The notes under the pieces are model-generated. The model searched no databases and was not told the origin of the DNA. It saw nothing but the letters and a program-made list of their open reading frames with translations. From assembly GCA_008729055.1 (NCBI GenBank), contig SDUX01000007.1, positions 6,059,009 through 6,123,008 of the forward strand: 64,000 nucleotides of DNA. The letters run 5' to 3'. The stretch is from Pyropia haitanensis. Taxonomy: Eukaryota > Rhodophyta > Bangiophyceae > Bangiales > Bangiaceae. Made by a program: the position numbers and the translations under genes. Below are positions 44,346 through 54,894 of this stretch, in pieces (the first letter of the stretch is position 1; every line of letters begins with the position of its first letter).

Positions 44346-46426
44346 AGCGGCTCCCCCCTCCCCGCCAGCGGCCGCCGCCGCACCACCGAGACGCTCCAGC
44401 TGACGCATATCCGCTCGGCCGCGGCGGGCGCCGGCGCGCCCGGCTCCCCCGCCGCCACCGCGGCGGTGCTGTCCATCGCGTCGGCGCTGTCGTCGAGCGC
44501 CGCGTCACTCGACGTGGCCGCCGAAGGCACCGCCGCCATGGCCGCCGCGCTGCACCCTGGCGGCCTCGACGGCCGTGGGGGGGGGGGGGCGCGGGCGCCA
44601 CCGCCGCGCCGCCGGCCGCCGCCGCCGCCATGGCCGCGGCCGTCTACCACCAGGCGGGGGTCGTGCCGGTGCTCGTCGGCACGTACGCGCGGCACGGGCG
44701 GGGCGACGCGGGCGTCGCGGTCTCGGTTGTGCAATGCCTCGCCGCGCTGTGCGCGCCGCCAGACGGCGGTGGCAGCGGCCCCGCCTCTCCCCGTGGGGTC
44801 GCCGCCGCCGCTGGAAGTGCTGGCGGTGGGGGTGGGGGTGGCGGCGGTGGCGGCGGCGGCGGCGGCGGCAGCAGCGGCGGCGGCGGCGCGGCCGCCGCCC
44901 ACCTCACCGCCCGCACCGCCCTCGACGCGGTCGCCGACCACGGTGGCGACGCGGTGGTGGTCGCGCCGCTCGTCGAGGCGCTCGCCCGCCTCGCCGCGTG
45001 CCCGCGCCTCGCCGCCGCCCTCTCCGCCCGCGGCGCCGCCCGGTCTCTGGCCGGGGTGCTCGCCGCCGCCGCGGCCGCCGGTGACGCCCGCACCGCCGCC
45101 GCCGCGCTCGCCGCCGCGGAGCACCTGCTGCGGGGCGGCCGCGAGCCCGCCGACGACCCGCCGCCGACGGCCGCACCGGCAGGGGTGGCGGCGGCGGCCG
45201 CCCGTGGCGGCGGCGGCCGCGGCCGCCGGCGCGGCCGCGGCGACGCGGCGGCCGCCGCCCGGCGGGGCGACAGCCCCGCCGCGGCGGCCGCGGCGGCCGC
45301 GGCCGGCCGCGACGCGCGCGCGCTCCTCCCCGCCGTCACGGCGCTGCTCGGCGCGCCGACGCGGGACCCGGCTGGCGCGGCGGCCGCGACGCCGGCCGCC
45401 CTCCGCGCCGCGGCGGGGGCGGTGCTGGCGCTGACGCCGCCGGGGGTGGTCGCCACCGCCGGCGGCGCCGCCGCGCTCGCCGTCCTTGCCGCCGCCCCCG
45501 TCGGCGCGCCCGACGCTGGCGGGGCTGGCGCTGGCGGCGACGGCGGCGACGGAGACGACGACGGCGGCGGCGGGTGGGAGGTGCCAACGGCGGCGGTGGC
45601 GGCGCTCGCCACCCACCTGCGGCGGCACCCGCGGGCGCCCGCCGCCGCCGGCGTCGCCGCCGCCACCGTCGCGGCGGTGGCGCGCCTGGCGCCCGGCGGC
45701 GGCGCCCCCCCCCCCACCCCCGCCGCCGCGACCGCGGCGCTCGACCTGGCCGCCGCGGCGGCCGCCTCCCCGCCCGCGGCGGCCGCCCTCCGCGGCGCCT
45801 CCCCCCCGCTACTGCCGCCGCTGCTCGCCGCCGTCGCCGCCGCCGCGACCGCGGCCGTGCCGCCGCTGACGGGCGTCCCCGCCGTGGCGGCAACCGCGAC
45901 CGCCGCCGCCGCGGCGGTCGCCGCCGCCGTCGCCGCGGGCCTCGCCGCCACCCCGACCGAGCGCCGCGCCGCCGCGCACGCGGCGCGGTGCCTCGCGCGC
46001 GCGCACCCGGGCGTGGAGGGGGTCCGCCGCGGCACCGCCGCGGCACTGTCGCTGCTCGGAAAAGACGCCGCGGCGGCACGGTCCCGGTCGCCGTCGCCGT
46101 CGCGGTCGCCGTCGCGGTCGCCGCGGTTGCCGCGGTCGCCCCCCCCCGCCGCCAAGCCGCGGGCGCCGTCACCGCCCGCGTCGCCGCCCGGCACGCTCCC
46201 CCAAACGACCGTCCGGCTGTCGGCGGTGGTGGGCGACGGGCACGCGCCGGTGGGGCCGCCGCCAGACGCGGCGGCCGCCGCCGAGTGGCTCCGCGTCAGC
46301 CGCGGGACGGTCGCGAGCGACGAGGCGTGGCTGACCGCCGCGGCGGCCAAGGGGCAGACCGCCGCGGCGGCGGCGTCGAGCAGGGGCATCAGGGCTTGCA
46401 TGGGCGCCCGATTGAAGAAGAAGTAG
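41652..46426 (+). CDS. Atypical TKL-like protein kinase with Ala-rich helical-repeat C-terminus, frame changes
   Basis: A Ser/Thr-type protein kinase with unknown substrate. The start ATG 41652 is in good context (AACCATGACG). The N-lobe has the Gly loop VLGAGAYGAVYRG and VALK with its ATP-binding Lys (about 42124). After a GGC/GGT microsatellite (42130-42240) another frame gives the rest: REVRRYCKLRHPAIVHCYG, catalytic loop HGDLKPANVLL (HGD instead of HRD, about 42558), DMG instead of DFG (about 42670), GTPAYLPPE, DVWALGVVAWELLTGHVPW and RPTATEVRAAVDAHL. A long Ser/Asp/Ala-rich linker follows. A G run at about 44578-44589 changes frame again into armadillo/HEAT-like Ala-rich helices (AVYHQAGVVPVLVGTY, VSVVQCLAALC, VAPLVEALARLAAC), an RSxSP-type repeat (about 46080-46140) and a basic end (RLKKK). 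The activation loop contains a poly-Gly insert. The breaks lie only in repeats. Confidence 0.72.
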
Positions 46427-46433
46427 CAAGAGG

Positions 46434-46487
46434 GGGGTGGGGGGGGGGTGGGGGGGGGGTGGGGGGGGGGTGGGGGGGCGCGCGAGG
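46434..46487 (+). repeat. G-run tract (potential G-quadruplex)
   Basis: Successive runs of 6-10 G separated by single T, beginning eight bases after the kinase stop codon. Such a tract can form a G-quadruplex and may affect 3' end formation, but this is only inferred. Confidence 0.6.
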
Positions 46488-47202
46488 GGAGGGATCGACG
46501 AAAGTTGTGCGTGAAGGCGCAGAGAGGATGAGGCGAGAGTCGCAAGACCATGACCGACCTGCATTTTGGCGCGCAGAACTGCACGAACACTCCACAACTA
46601 ATTCATTACCGGTCCGTAAGTGATAAAGTAGCCTGTTGGCAGCCCCCGTCCTCGCTGTAAGCTCGCGTCACGTGCTTCCCCTGATAGCTCATCGATAGCC
46701 CATCCACTCGAAAGCTGCCACGTACATACACGTGGGGGCTTAAACTGACGTGTTTAAGAGTGACAGCCACATTGGTGGACCTGCCCTGAGACAACGACCC
46801 AATTTCAGCCAGGCTTCAGCAAATGATAAGATTTGTCGCGACGCGAACTGCGTGCGGTGTCCCACCTCCGACGCCCCTCCGCCCAACCCTCCCACCCATC
46901 TCTTCCCTCACCCCCTTCCCTCCCCCCGCCCCCCAGCCACCAGTGGCCGACGCACGCGCCGTGGACCGCCCCGTGGCGGCCTTTACGGGGGCGGCTGCGG
47001 GAGCCTTCTTCCTCCGCCGCACCCACCACCCCCCCAACCCCCCGCAGCGGGCCGCCGGTCGCGCGGGGCCATTTGGTGGGGGCGGCCGCCCCTGTCGGTC
47101 CCGCTTCCCGCCCACCCTCCGGGAAGGCGGACGCGGGCGGGGCGCGGGTGGCGGGTGAGGGGAGCCGCCCGCCCGCCCGTGGCGGCCGCAGCCCCTCCTC
47201 CT
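46488..47202. other. Intergenic interval
   Basis: No supported gene or RNA. The first half has lower GC and the second half is C-rich low complexity. Confidence 0.4.
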
Positions 47203-48469
47203 TCACCCCCCCACCCGGGGCACCTCCGTCTGCGGCGGCGGCGGCACAAACCGCTCGCCGCCGACAGACTGGACGTGGCCACGCAGCTGCAGGGTGCCCC
47301 AGGTTGAGCCCAGAGTGCGGCCGACCGCGTCCAGCACTTGGCCCTGGGACCGTACCTGTGCGCGCCCAACAAGCCGTGCGCCAGGACCGACGGCCCGTAG
47401 GGCGGAGACCCAGAGGTCATCACCCGGCAAGCCAACGTGATCAGCTGCAGAGGCAATCACGTCCCACACCGCACCCGTCTGGACCTCCACCGCTGTCGTC
47501 TGCCAAGCCGGGAAGGTCGCAAACCGCACGGTGTCCTCGACCAAGCACGCTAGTGCAGCCAAACCTCGGAATGCAAGCCCGGAAGCGCCGGGTGGGGCTG
47601 CCCCGACAAAGCTCCACGTCAGGAGACGACGTCGGCCCCGGGGGGGGGGGGGGCAGCCCCGCGGGCACGTCCGTCACAGCCGCGGCGGTCGCGTCGGGGG
47701 GGGTGACGACGTAGAGGGCGCCGAGGGCCGCGACGGTGGCCTCGACGGAGGACACCGCCGCCATCCGCAGCGCCGCCCCCGCGGCGGCGGCGGCGCCAGC
47801 GACACCGCCGCCGCAGCCGCCACCACCACCACCACCACTACCGCCACTGCCGCCGTCCGCACCACCGCCGGCACCGCCACCGCCATCACTTCCGCTGGCG
47901 CCACCTCCCCCACCGTTGTCCCCACCCTCCCCGTGCTCGGCCCCGTCAGCGCCCCCCCCCCCCCCCCCTCGCCGTTGCCGCCGCCGCCGCCACCCCCGCC
48001 GGCGCGTGCGCTGCCGCCGTCTGCCGCTCATCGCGGGCACAGCGGAAGCGGGCGCCCTCCGGCACCCGCACCACGGCCGCCACCGACGGGAGTCCCGCGC
48101 CCGTGCCGAGGCCGCCGCCGCGGTTGTCGACGCCGGCAGGGGCGGCCCGCTCGCCACCCTCACCCCCACCCGGGTCCGCCCGCCGCCCGCGGTCGCGGTG
48201 GTGGCGGCGGCAGTGGTGGCGGCGGCGGCGGGGCGGCCACCACCAGCGCCGCCACCAGCGCCGCCGCCACCAGCGCCGCCGCCAACCCCCGGGTGACACC
48301 CGGGAGAGTGTCCCCATAGGATGGGCACAGCACGAGTCTGTCTCACCACGCATCGGAGACTTGCCCCTACGGTGCGGGCCGTGACGAGTCTTGACGAGCA
48401 GCCGCCAGTCTCTGCCGCGACCCCAGACGCCGCCGTGACCCGCTGCTGGGGCGTCGGCGTGTTTTCCAT
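47203..48469 (-). CDS. Hypothetical protein, frame-broken, weak
   Basis: ATG 48469 (ACCATGG context) opens MENTPTPQQRVTAASGV. Protein-like pieces then occur in order on the minus strand in different frames, separated by poly-Gly/poly-C runs: GLGTGAGLPSVAAVVRVPEG (about 48080), AVSSVEATVAALGALYVVTP (about 47730) and, from about 47545, a repeat-free segment (AVEVQTGAVWDVIASAADHV, then LRAVGPGARLVGRAQVRSQG, and GRTLGSTWGTLQLRG). The last piece has the Val/Ala periodicity of a folded domain. I recognise no family. The order and spacing suggest one gene with homopolymer indels, but chance open frames are possible. Confidence 0.35.
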
Positions 48470-49135
48470 GGTCACGGCGGCGTTTGGTGAATGACCAGGG
48501 GCAAAGGGGGGGAAGGGGGGGAACGAGGAGAACGAAAAAAAGACGACGGTGGCGAGGCGCGGCGGAGCCCCGGGGGGGGACTGGTGGCCCCACGGGATGA
48601 AGAGGGAGCGGAGGGGGTGACCGACGGCGCACGGGAGGAGTGGGCACTTCCATCCGTTCCCGGCGGTCAGGGCAAGGGGCTGGCGCGGGCGGCAGACCAG
48701 AGCGGCGGAAGACGGGTTCGGGACAGAGGGAAGGAGTGGTGGTGTGCGCGAGGGGTGGAACGAGGCGCTGGCAAAGGTCTGCGTGTTGGGCTGTGGTTCG
48801 TGCCCCCGCGCGGGGTGTGGACCGTTGCCGCGAGACGCACGCCCACCGCGCCTGTGACAGAGGAACCGCAGAAACGCAGAGGCCGTGTCTTGTCTCACTT
48901 GAGCACCTGGCGCCCCCGCCATCTGTCCCCGTTCCACAAGCACGCGCACGGGAGATGACAAGCGCCAGGGCGCACCTACAGGACTTCTCGAAAGAGCCCG
49001 CTTCCTACGGCCGCCCAACCCCATCCCAGTGGCGGCGGAACGAAAAGCCCCCCACAGAGGCCGTCACCTACTCGGTGCGAACGGCTGCCGATCGTCCAAT
49101 CGCACCCCCCCACCCTCCGCCCCAACCCACTGGGC

Positions 49136-50008
49136 TCAGTAGAAGCACTTCTTCTTGTAGAAGCACTTGTACTTGGCGCAGTAGTACGTCTTCTTGTAGC
49201 CGTGGCCCCAGCGGAACTTGCAGTACGTGTACCCGTCGTGCTCCTTGCAGTAGTAGGCCTTCTTGCCGTGGTAGCCGTACCCGCCGCCGTGGCCGCCCTT
49301 CCACCACACCCCGTGCCCGTGGTGCTTGTCAAACCACTTGTACCCGTGGTGCTTGTTCCAGTACTTGTACCGCCCGCCGTGCTTCGCCACGTACTTAAAC
49401 CAGCCGTAGCCGTGGTCCTTGTGCTCACCCTTGTAGTACCCGCCACCGTACCCGTGCTTGTGCTCACCCTTGTAGTACTCACCACCGTACCCGTGCTTGT
49501 GCTCACCACCCTTGTACCCACCCTTGTAGTGCCCACCCTTGTAGTGCCCACCCTTGTAGTACCCGCCGCCGTACTCGCCCTTGCCCCCATAGTCCGGGTC
49601 CTTGTGCTCGCCCCCGTAGCCGCCCTTGCCACCGTACCCGCCGCCCTTGCCGCCCTTGTACGCTTCGCCGCCGTACCCGGCGGGGCGGGCGGCCACGGCC
49701 ATGCGGTCGTCGTGATCCAGCTCGCACGGCTCGTCCGAGCGCTCGTAGTACTTCTTGCACATCTTGAACCACATGCAGTAGCCGCCCCACCCACCATCGT
49801 CATCGTCGTCGTCGTCGCCGCCGCCGCCGCGCGCCGACAGCGCACCGAGGCGCCCCTGCGCCGTCACGCCCGCCGTGGCGGGCGCGGCGGCGGCGGCGGC
49901 CGCCGCGGGGGCGGCCGCGGCCGCCGCCGCCGCGTCGGCGGCGGCCGCGGCCACGAGGGCGGTCACCGCCAGCGCCGCCGCGGCGGCGACGGCCTTGGTC
50001 GGACCCAT
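49136..50008 (-). CDS. Secreted Gly/Tyr/Lys/His-rich repetitive protein (adhesive or cell-wall type)
   Basis: ATG 50008 (GCCCATGGG on the coding strand) starts a 290-aa frame. Residues 1-25 form a hydrophobic Ala/Val/Leu signal peptide (KAVAAAAALAVTALVAAAAA). A poly-Ala spacer and an acidic run of seven Asp (about residues 65-71) follow, then a mature region with Cys pairs near its start (YCMWFKMCKKYY, EPCELDHDD). The centre is a tandem repeat of YYKGGHYKGG, EHKHGYGG and EYYKGEHKHGYGG units. The C-terminus is a His/Lys/Trp-rich block with closely spaced Cys (YYCKEHDGYTYCKF, TYYCAKYKCFYKKKCFY). By hand count there are roughly 37 Tyr in about 215 mature residues. The composition resembles mussel-foot-type adhesives and Tyr-rich extracellular matrix or wall proteins. 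Tyr could be oxidised or crosslinked, and His/Cys could bind metals. The frame is intact. No homologue can be named, and the role is inferred from composition. Confidence 0.82.
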   Translation of the reverse strand: MGPTKAVAAAAALAVTALVAAAAADAAAAAAAAPAAAAAAAAPATAGVTAQGRLGALSARGGGGDDDDDDDGGWGGYCMWFKMCKKYYERSDEPCELDHDDRMAVAARPAGYGGEAYKGGKGGGYGGKGGYGGEHKDPDYGGKGEYGGGYYKGGHYKGGHYKGGYKGGEHKHGYGGEYYKGEHKHGYGGGYYKGEHKDHGYGWFKYVAKHGGRYKYWNKHHGYKWFDKHHGHGVWWKGGHGGGYGYHGKKAYYCKEHDGYTYCKFRWGHGYKKTYYCAKYKCFYKKKCFY

Positions 50009-51661
50009 GGGCGCACGGAGGGTGGAAAGCGCGGAAAAGGGGGTGGTGGTGGGGGCACGGAGATGGGGGCCAAGGTGGGCGAGGGGGGGGGTGGTGGAGG
50101 GGTGGTGGCGGTGGGGGCGCGGCGGTTGCTGCGGCGGGCTGTGTGGGCACTGGCGGGGGTGGGCATGGGGCGCAGACCCAGCAGTGGGGATCGACGCGCA
50201 CCGCGCCCTTTTCTAGGCCGCTGCCGACACGGCTGGGACGGGCGGGGACGCGCCCGCCGCCGCGCGGCGGCGCGCCAGCGCGCCGCACCGCAGGGGGCGG
50301 CGGGCCCACGCGGTGGGAGCGGCAAAGGGCCTCTGGGCGCGCGCGTGCCCGCGGGGAGGGCGGACGACCCACCGCCGCCCGGGTGCAGGCGGTGCCGCCG
50401 CGATCCCCTCCCGCGGTGTGGACAGCCGTGGCAGCAACGTAGGGGGGATCCCCGCCCACCGCGGGGCGGCGTGGCTCCCGTCGCCCGCCCGCCGCCTCAA
50501 GCGCCGCCGCCCCGAGCGCCGCCTCCACGGACCATCCATACGCTGGGTGGGGGACGCGTCACGCGCCACGCTCAAGGGGCGGGGGCGGCGTGGACGGGAT
50601 CGCCTGCCGCGGGCGCGGCCGGGACGTTTACAGGTGCGGCGTGCGGTAGGGAGGGTGGCCGAGCGGTTGGGCGGCGCTGTGCGCGGAGATCGTGCGTCGT
50701 CAAGAAGGGATCCAGACTGGGGTGAGGGGGAGTGTGTGGCGTAGGGTGGGGGGGGGGGGGGGGGGCGGGTTGCGCCCAAAAATAGGCTCCCCCGCCGCTC
50801 CGTGGCTCTTCTGGGGACTGTCAAGAGGTGCCGTGGAGTGGCACAGAGCGGTGCGCCCCGTCCCCCGTCCCCTGCACGCTTGCAAAAAATAAGGAGAGCC
50901 ACGGCGCTTTGACGGATCTGGCACCACTCGCGTCAGCGCCGACCCCCTCGGTGGAACCAGTCGGCAGGAGCAAGGCAAACCGTTGGCCGCTCGCACAGGG
51001 TGGGTTACACCTGCGCGTCAGCGGGGGTTGGCGGCGTGCCGCCGTGCCGGCCACCCTCCTCAGCGGCTTCCCCCCCACGGGGCGGACCCTCTGCTGGGGT
51101 AGGGCGCCCACGTGGTCGAATCCTGACAGCATCGTACAGTAGTCCGCGGGCGCTCGCGGGCGCTCGCGGGGGGCAGCGGGACAGCGGGTCCGTCCCCGTC
51201 CCGTCCTTGACGCCCGCCGGGCAGTGCGCGCTGGCGCTTGGCGCCGCCGGGTCGGCGCGGGGCGGCGCCGTGGCCAGCCTGGCGAGCCGTAGAGGGGGGG
51301 GGATGAGACGCGCGCCCCCGCCGCCGGCTCCCCGCCGCCGCGGGGCCGCGCGCGCCGGCACCAACGACGGCGTGTCAACCGGCGGCGCGGCGGCGGGCCG
51401 CTCCGCCCGCGGAGGCCGCGACAGCGGGGCCACCGCGGGACGGACTCGGTAGTTGCGGACTCGGCTTGCGTACTTTGTTGGGGAGCCGCGCGTGCAGGGG
51501 CGCGGTGGCGCGCCACGTGGTCACGGTGCGCACGGCCGGCGACGCCCCGTCCGCCGACGCGGGCGCGGGACCGCCGCGGATCGGGAGCCGCACGGGCAGA
51601 CCCGCCGGCCGTCTTCCCCCCCCTCCCCCTCCCCCCCCCCCCCCCCCCCCCTCCTTTCCCG
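50009..51661. other. Upstream region of the Tyr-rich protein gene; no other gene seen
   Basis: GC-rich DNA with compositional open frames on both strands and a G run of about 17 at 50748-50764. No recognisable product, RNA gene or terminal repeat. Confidence 0.4.
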
Positions 51662-52998
51662 TCACGGAATGTGCGCGTGACGGTAGTCGACAAACTCAAA
51701 GTGCTGCAGCAGCCGCTCCACCGCCGCCACACCCGCCGCCGCCGCCGCCGCCGTCAGCACCGCGACGCCGCCGACGGCCGGCGCGGCCGCAGCGGCGGCG
51801 GCGGTGGCCGGTGCGGCGGCGGCGGCGGCGGCGGCAGCGTCGGCGCCCCCCCCCCCCCCCGCGGCACCCCCCCCGGCCGCCAGTGCGGCCGCCCCCGCCA
51901 CCGCCGCCGCCACCACCGACAGCGCGCGCAGCGCGGAGCGCGCGGCGGTCAGGCGGTCCACGGCGGCACGGCAGCTGGCGCAGGTGGCCAGGTGAGGGGT
52001 CCGGTCGAGCAGCGCCCGCCGGTCGGCGGCGCAAAGGGCGGGCGGGGAGGCCCGCCGGGCGCCGCCGCGGTCGTCGGCCGCCGCCGCCGACGGCGTGTGG
52101 GTGACGCCCGCCGCGGCGGGCGCGGCGGCGGTGCCCGCCGCCCGTGGCGCCTCCCACGGCGTGCCGTGCTCCTCCACCCACCGGCGCAACGCCACCACAC
52201 ACCGGTCGGCCGGGGTCGGCATGTACCAGCGGCGCCACCCCCCCTCGGCGTCAGCCTCACGCGTCGCGGCCTCCTGCGCCACCATCAGCAGCAGGTCCCC
52301 TTCGAGCAGCCGGTGCCGCCGGAGGTGGTCCACCCACCGGGGTACGACCGCCGCGGTGGCGGCGGCGCGGGGTCCCCCCACCCCCGCCGCCGCCGCCTTG
52401 ACCGCCACCGTCCGCACAACGTGTGGCGACACGGGGACGGCGTAGTAGGAGAAGGCGTAGCCGGCGGCGGTGCGGATGTCGACCATGCACGGCGGGCGCC
52501 ACGCGACGCGCACCCGCCCGCCCGCGTGGTCCGCCACCCACCCGCCGTCGCCACGTGTGCCACCGTCGCCGGCGCCGTCGCGGTCGCTGACGACGCCGCC
52601 GCCATCGCGGTCGCGGCCGGCGGCGGCGGCGGCGACCGCCGCCGCCGGGTCGCCCCCCCCCCCAGACAGCATCCGCACGTCCAGTGGCCCCGCGTCGTCA
52701 CGGTGCCCCAACAGCCCGTGATGCGCCCACACCACGTGCGCCGGGTCGACCACGTTCTCCAGCAGCGACGTAAACGAGATGGGCAGCTCCCGGGTGTAGG
52801 ATGACAGCGTCACCGCCGCGCGGCCGTCCACGACGGCCGCGGGGGGGGGCGCCGCCGCGGCCTCGGCGGCGGTCGCCGCGACCGCCGCGGCGGCCGCGCC
52901 GGCGGTGCCGCCCAGCCACCCAAACAGGATGCCCCCAACGACGCGCGTCGGCAGCGGCGTCGCGCACGCGGCCGGGCCGGGCGCGGCGGCGTCACTGC

Positions 52999-53037
<39 letters not shown>

Positions 53038-53872
53038 ACCCGTCGGCCGCGCCCGGCGCCTGCGGGATGCGCGTGCACGCGCCGTCGCTTGCAAACGTCC
53101 ACCCGTGGTAGACGCACTGCAGGCGGGGCACGCCGGCCGAGGTGTCGAGGCGGCCCTCGCTCAGCGCCGCAAACCGGTGGGGGCAGCGGTCGTAAAAGGC
53201 ACGCCAGCCGCCGCTGTCACCGCCGCGCGCGTCTCTAGCGGCGGCCGCGCCGGGGACGGGCCGCGCGGGGCTGGCCACCCGCCCCGCCGCCAGCGCGGGC
53301 GGCGGCCCCACCCCCGCGTACCACACGACCAGCCGCTGCTCCAGCACCGTCACCGCCGTCGGCGCGTCGGTCGGTAGGTCCCGCACCAGGCCCAGCGGGT
53401 ACCACTGCCGCGCCCAATCGTATGGGCGCCGCGGCGGCGCCGCGGGCGCCGCCGCCGCCGTCGCCGCCGTCGCCGCCGCCGCCGGTTCATCCGCCGCCAC
53501 CACGCCGGGTGCACCCAACGCCACCGCCGCCGCCGCCGTTGCCGCCATCACCGACGTGGCGGCGGCCGGGTTGTTGGCCGCGGCAGCCGCGGCCGCTGGC
53601 CGTCCCTCCCCGCCGGTGGCACCATTGGTCGCGGCCGCCGCCCCCCCCGTCATGGTCAGGCCGCCGCCGCTGGCGCCGCCACCACCGCCGCCGCCACAGC
53701 GGCAGGCATCCCCCGCCAGCTGCCTACCGCCACGGGCGGCGGCGGCCGGGCGGCGGCGACCCGTGGCGGCGGGGGTGGCGGCGGCCGCCGCGGCCGGGCG
53801 GCGCGGCCAGACTGCCGGCGGGTGGAACGCCAGCGGCGGGCCGCCACACGACGCACGCCGCCGCCAATTCAT
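51662..53872 (-). CDS. Rieske non-heme iron oxygenase, pheophorbide a oxygenase (PAO)/Tic55/PTC52 family
   Basis: A plastid-membrane Rieske mono-oxygenase. Relatives open the chlorophyll macrocycle (PAO) or hydroxylate chlorophyll catabolites or precursors (Tic55, PTC52). The chosen start, ATG 53872, gives 736 aa with an Arg/Ala-rich N-terminus (MNWRRRASC) like a transit peptide; upstream frame is non-ATG. The family start WARQWYPLGLVRDLPTDAP is followed by a Rieske [2Fe-2S] site with CPH and CVYH (about residues 229-253, DRCPHRFAALSEGRLD and QCVYHGWTF). The mononuclear iron site is ENVVDPAHVVWAHHG (about 373-387). The C-terminal CASC (about 628) matches the family's redox CxxC motif. Two hydrophobic segments precede the end (HFEFVDYRHAHIP). 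Long poly-Ala/Gly inserts make it longer than plant homologues. Which family member it is cannot be decided by eye. Confidence 0.88.
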
Positions 53873-54374
53873 CCTTGGGACGCTCACCGACGGGATGGGG
53901 GGAGCGGAAAGCGCCAACGACAAGTGGGGTGAGGGCCCCGCCGAGAGAGACACGGGGATGGAGGGAGCAGGGGTAGGGTGGCGGGCGGTAGGGGCGGGGG
54001 GGAGGAGGGGGAGTGCCCCGTCACAGCCGCCACAGGGCCAAGTGGGGCGGCAAGGGGGGGGGGGAACCGTGGCGACGGTGGAGGTGGCGGCGCCGCGGGG
54101 GAGGCCACGGGCGCGCGGCGGTAAGTGCCCGTCGCGAGCGCGCGGCGGGGTGGCGGCCGACCACGGGCGGCCGCAGCCGTTGTGGCTGCGGCTGCACGCT
54201 CGCGGGCCGCGGGGCGCCGCTGCCCTCGGCCGGCCGAGATGGCCCGCCACCCACCGCAGTGACGCTATTCAGGGCGGCGGCGGACCGGGCGGCGGCCGAC
54301 CGCCACCGCCTCGGCGGGAGGCGGATAGTGGGTGTCGAGACTCGGCGCTCCCGGGTGGGGCCCATCCACAAGAA

Positions 54375-54394
54375 GGATAATACCAGCCTTGGGA
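54375..54394 (+). repeat. Left arm of a perfect 20-bp inverted repeat (partner at 60313-60332)
   Basis: GGATAATACCAGCCTTGGGA here is the exact reverse complement of 60313-60332. The inner side also forms a hairpin CCTTGGGA-A-TCCCAAGG (54388-54404), and the motif CCAGAATCCCAA recurs next to both arms. The pair may mark the ends of a ~6-kb transposon-like segment with no recognisable gene, or two copies of a small repeat in opposite orientation. Confidence 0.75.
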
Positions 54395-54894
54395 ATCCCA
54401 AGGTCCAGAATCCCAACCCCCCGCCAGGCGCTGCATTCAAGGGGTGCGTGTGGGGGGCCCGTGAGCCCCCCTGGGGGGACCTGGTCGACTTCCCGGCATG
54501 GACTTCAAATCCATGGACTGGCAGCGGCAGCAGCGTCCTCATTGCAGCCCATACTATTTTTTGCACAGAACTCTGGAGCCTCTCTTTTCCGTACACTTCG
54601 GTAGCGCAATCCGCTGCGAGCCGCACTCGCGCACCACGGCTGCGCCCGTCGCGCTGGCCACCGTCGCGCTCGCGCGACGTCACTGTAAAACGGCCCCGTG
54701 CCAGTCAGCAGTGCAGCATCACGTCTGACAGCGGCTGCCCTAGGCACGTGCCATGGCGCGTGCCCGGCCGCGTGCGCGTGCCGCATGACGCGTGCCCTAC
54801 CCCCACGCACGGTGCCAGCGTGGGTGTGCGGCACCGCGCTGGCTGCCCCCCCTCTCATTGCGGTCTGCGCTGCCCGGCCCCCGGCTTCTGCCGC

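Noticed and set aside
54487..54545. tRNA-Ser or tRNA-Sec-like anticodon arm (ATGGACTTCAAATCCAT)
   Set aside because: The palindrome mimics an anticodon stem, but no T-arm (GGTTCRANYCC), matching D-arm or acceptor stem can be built on either strand.
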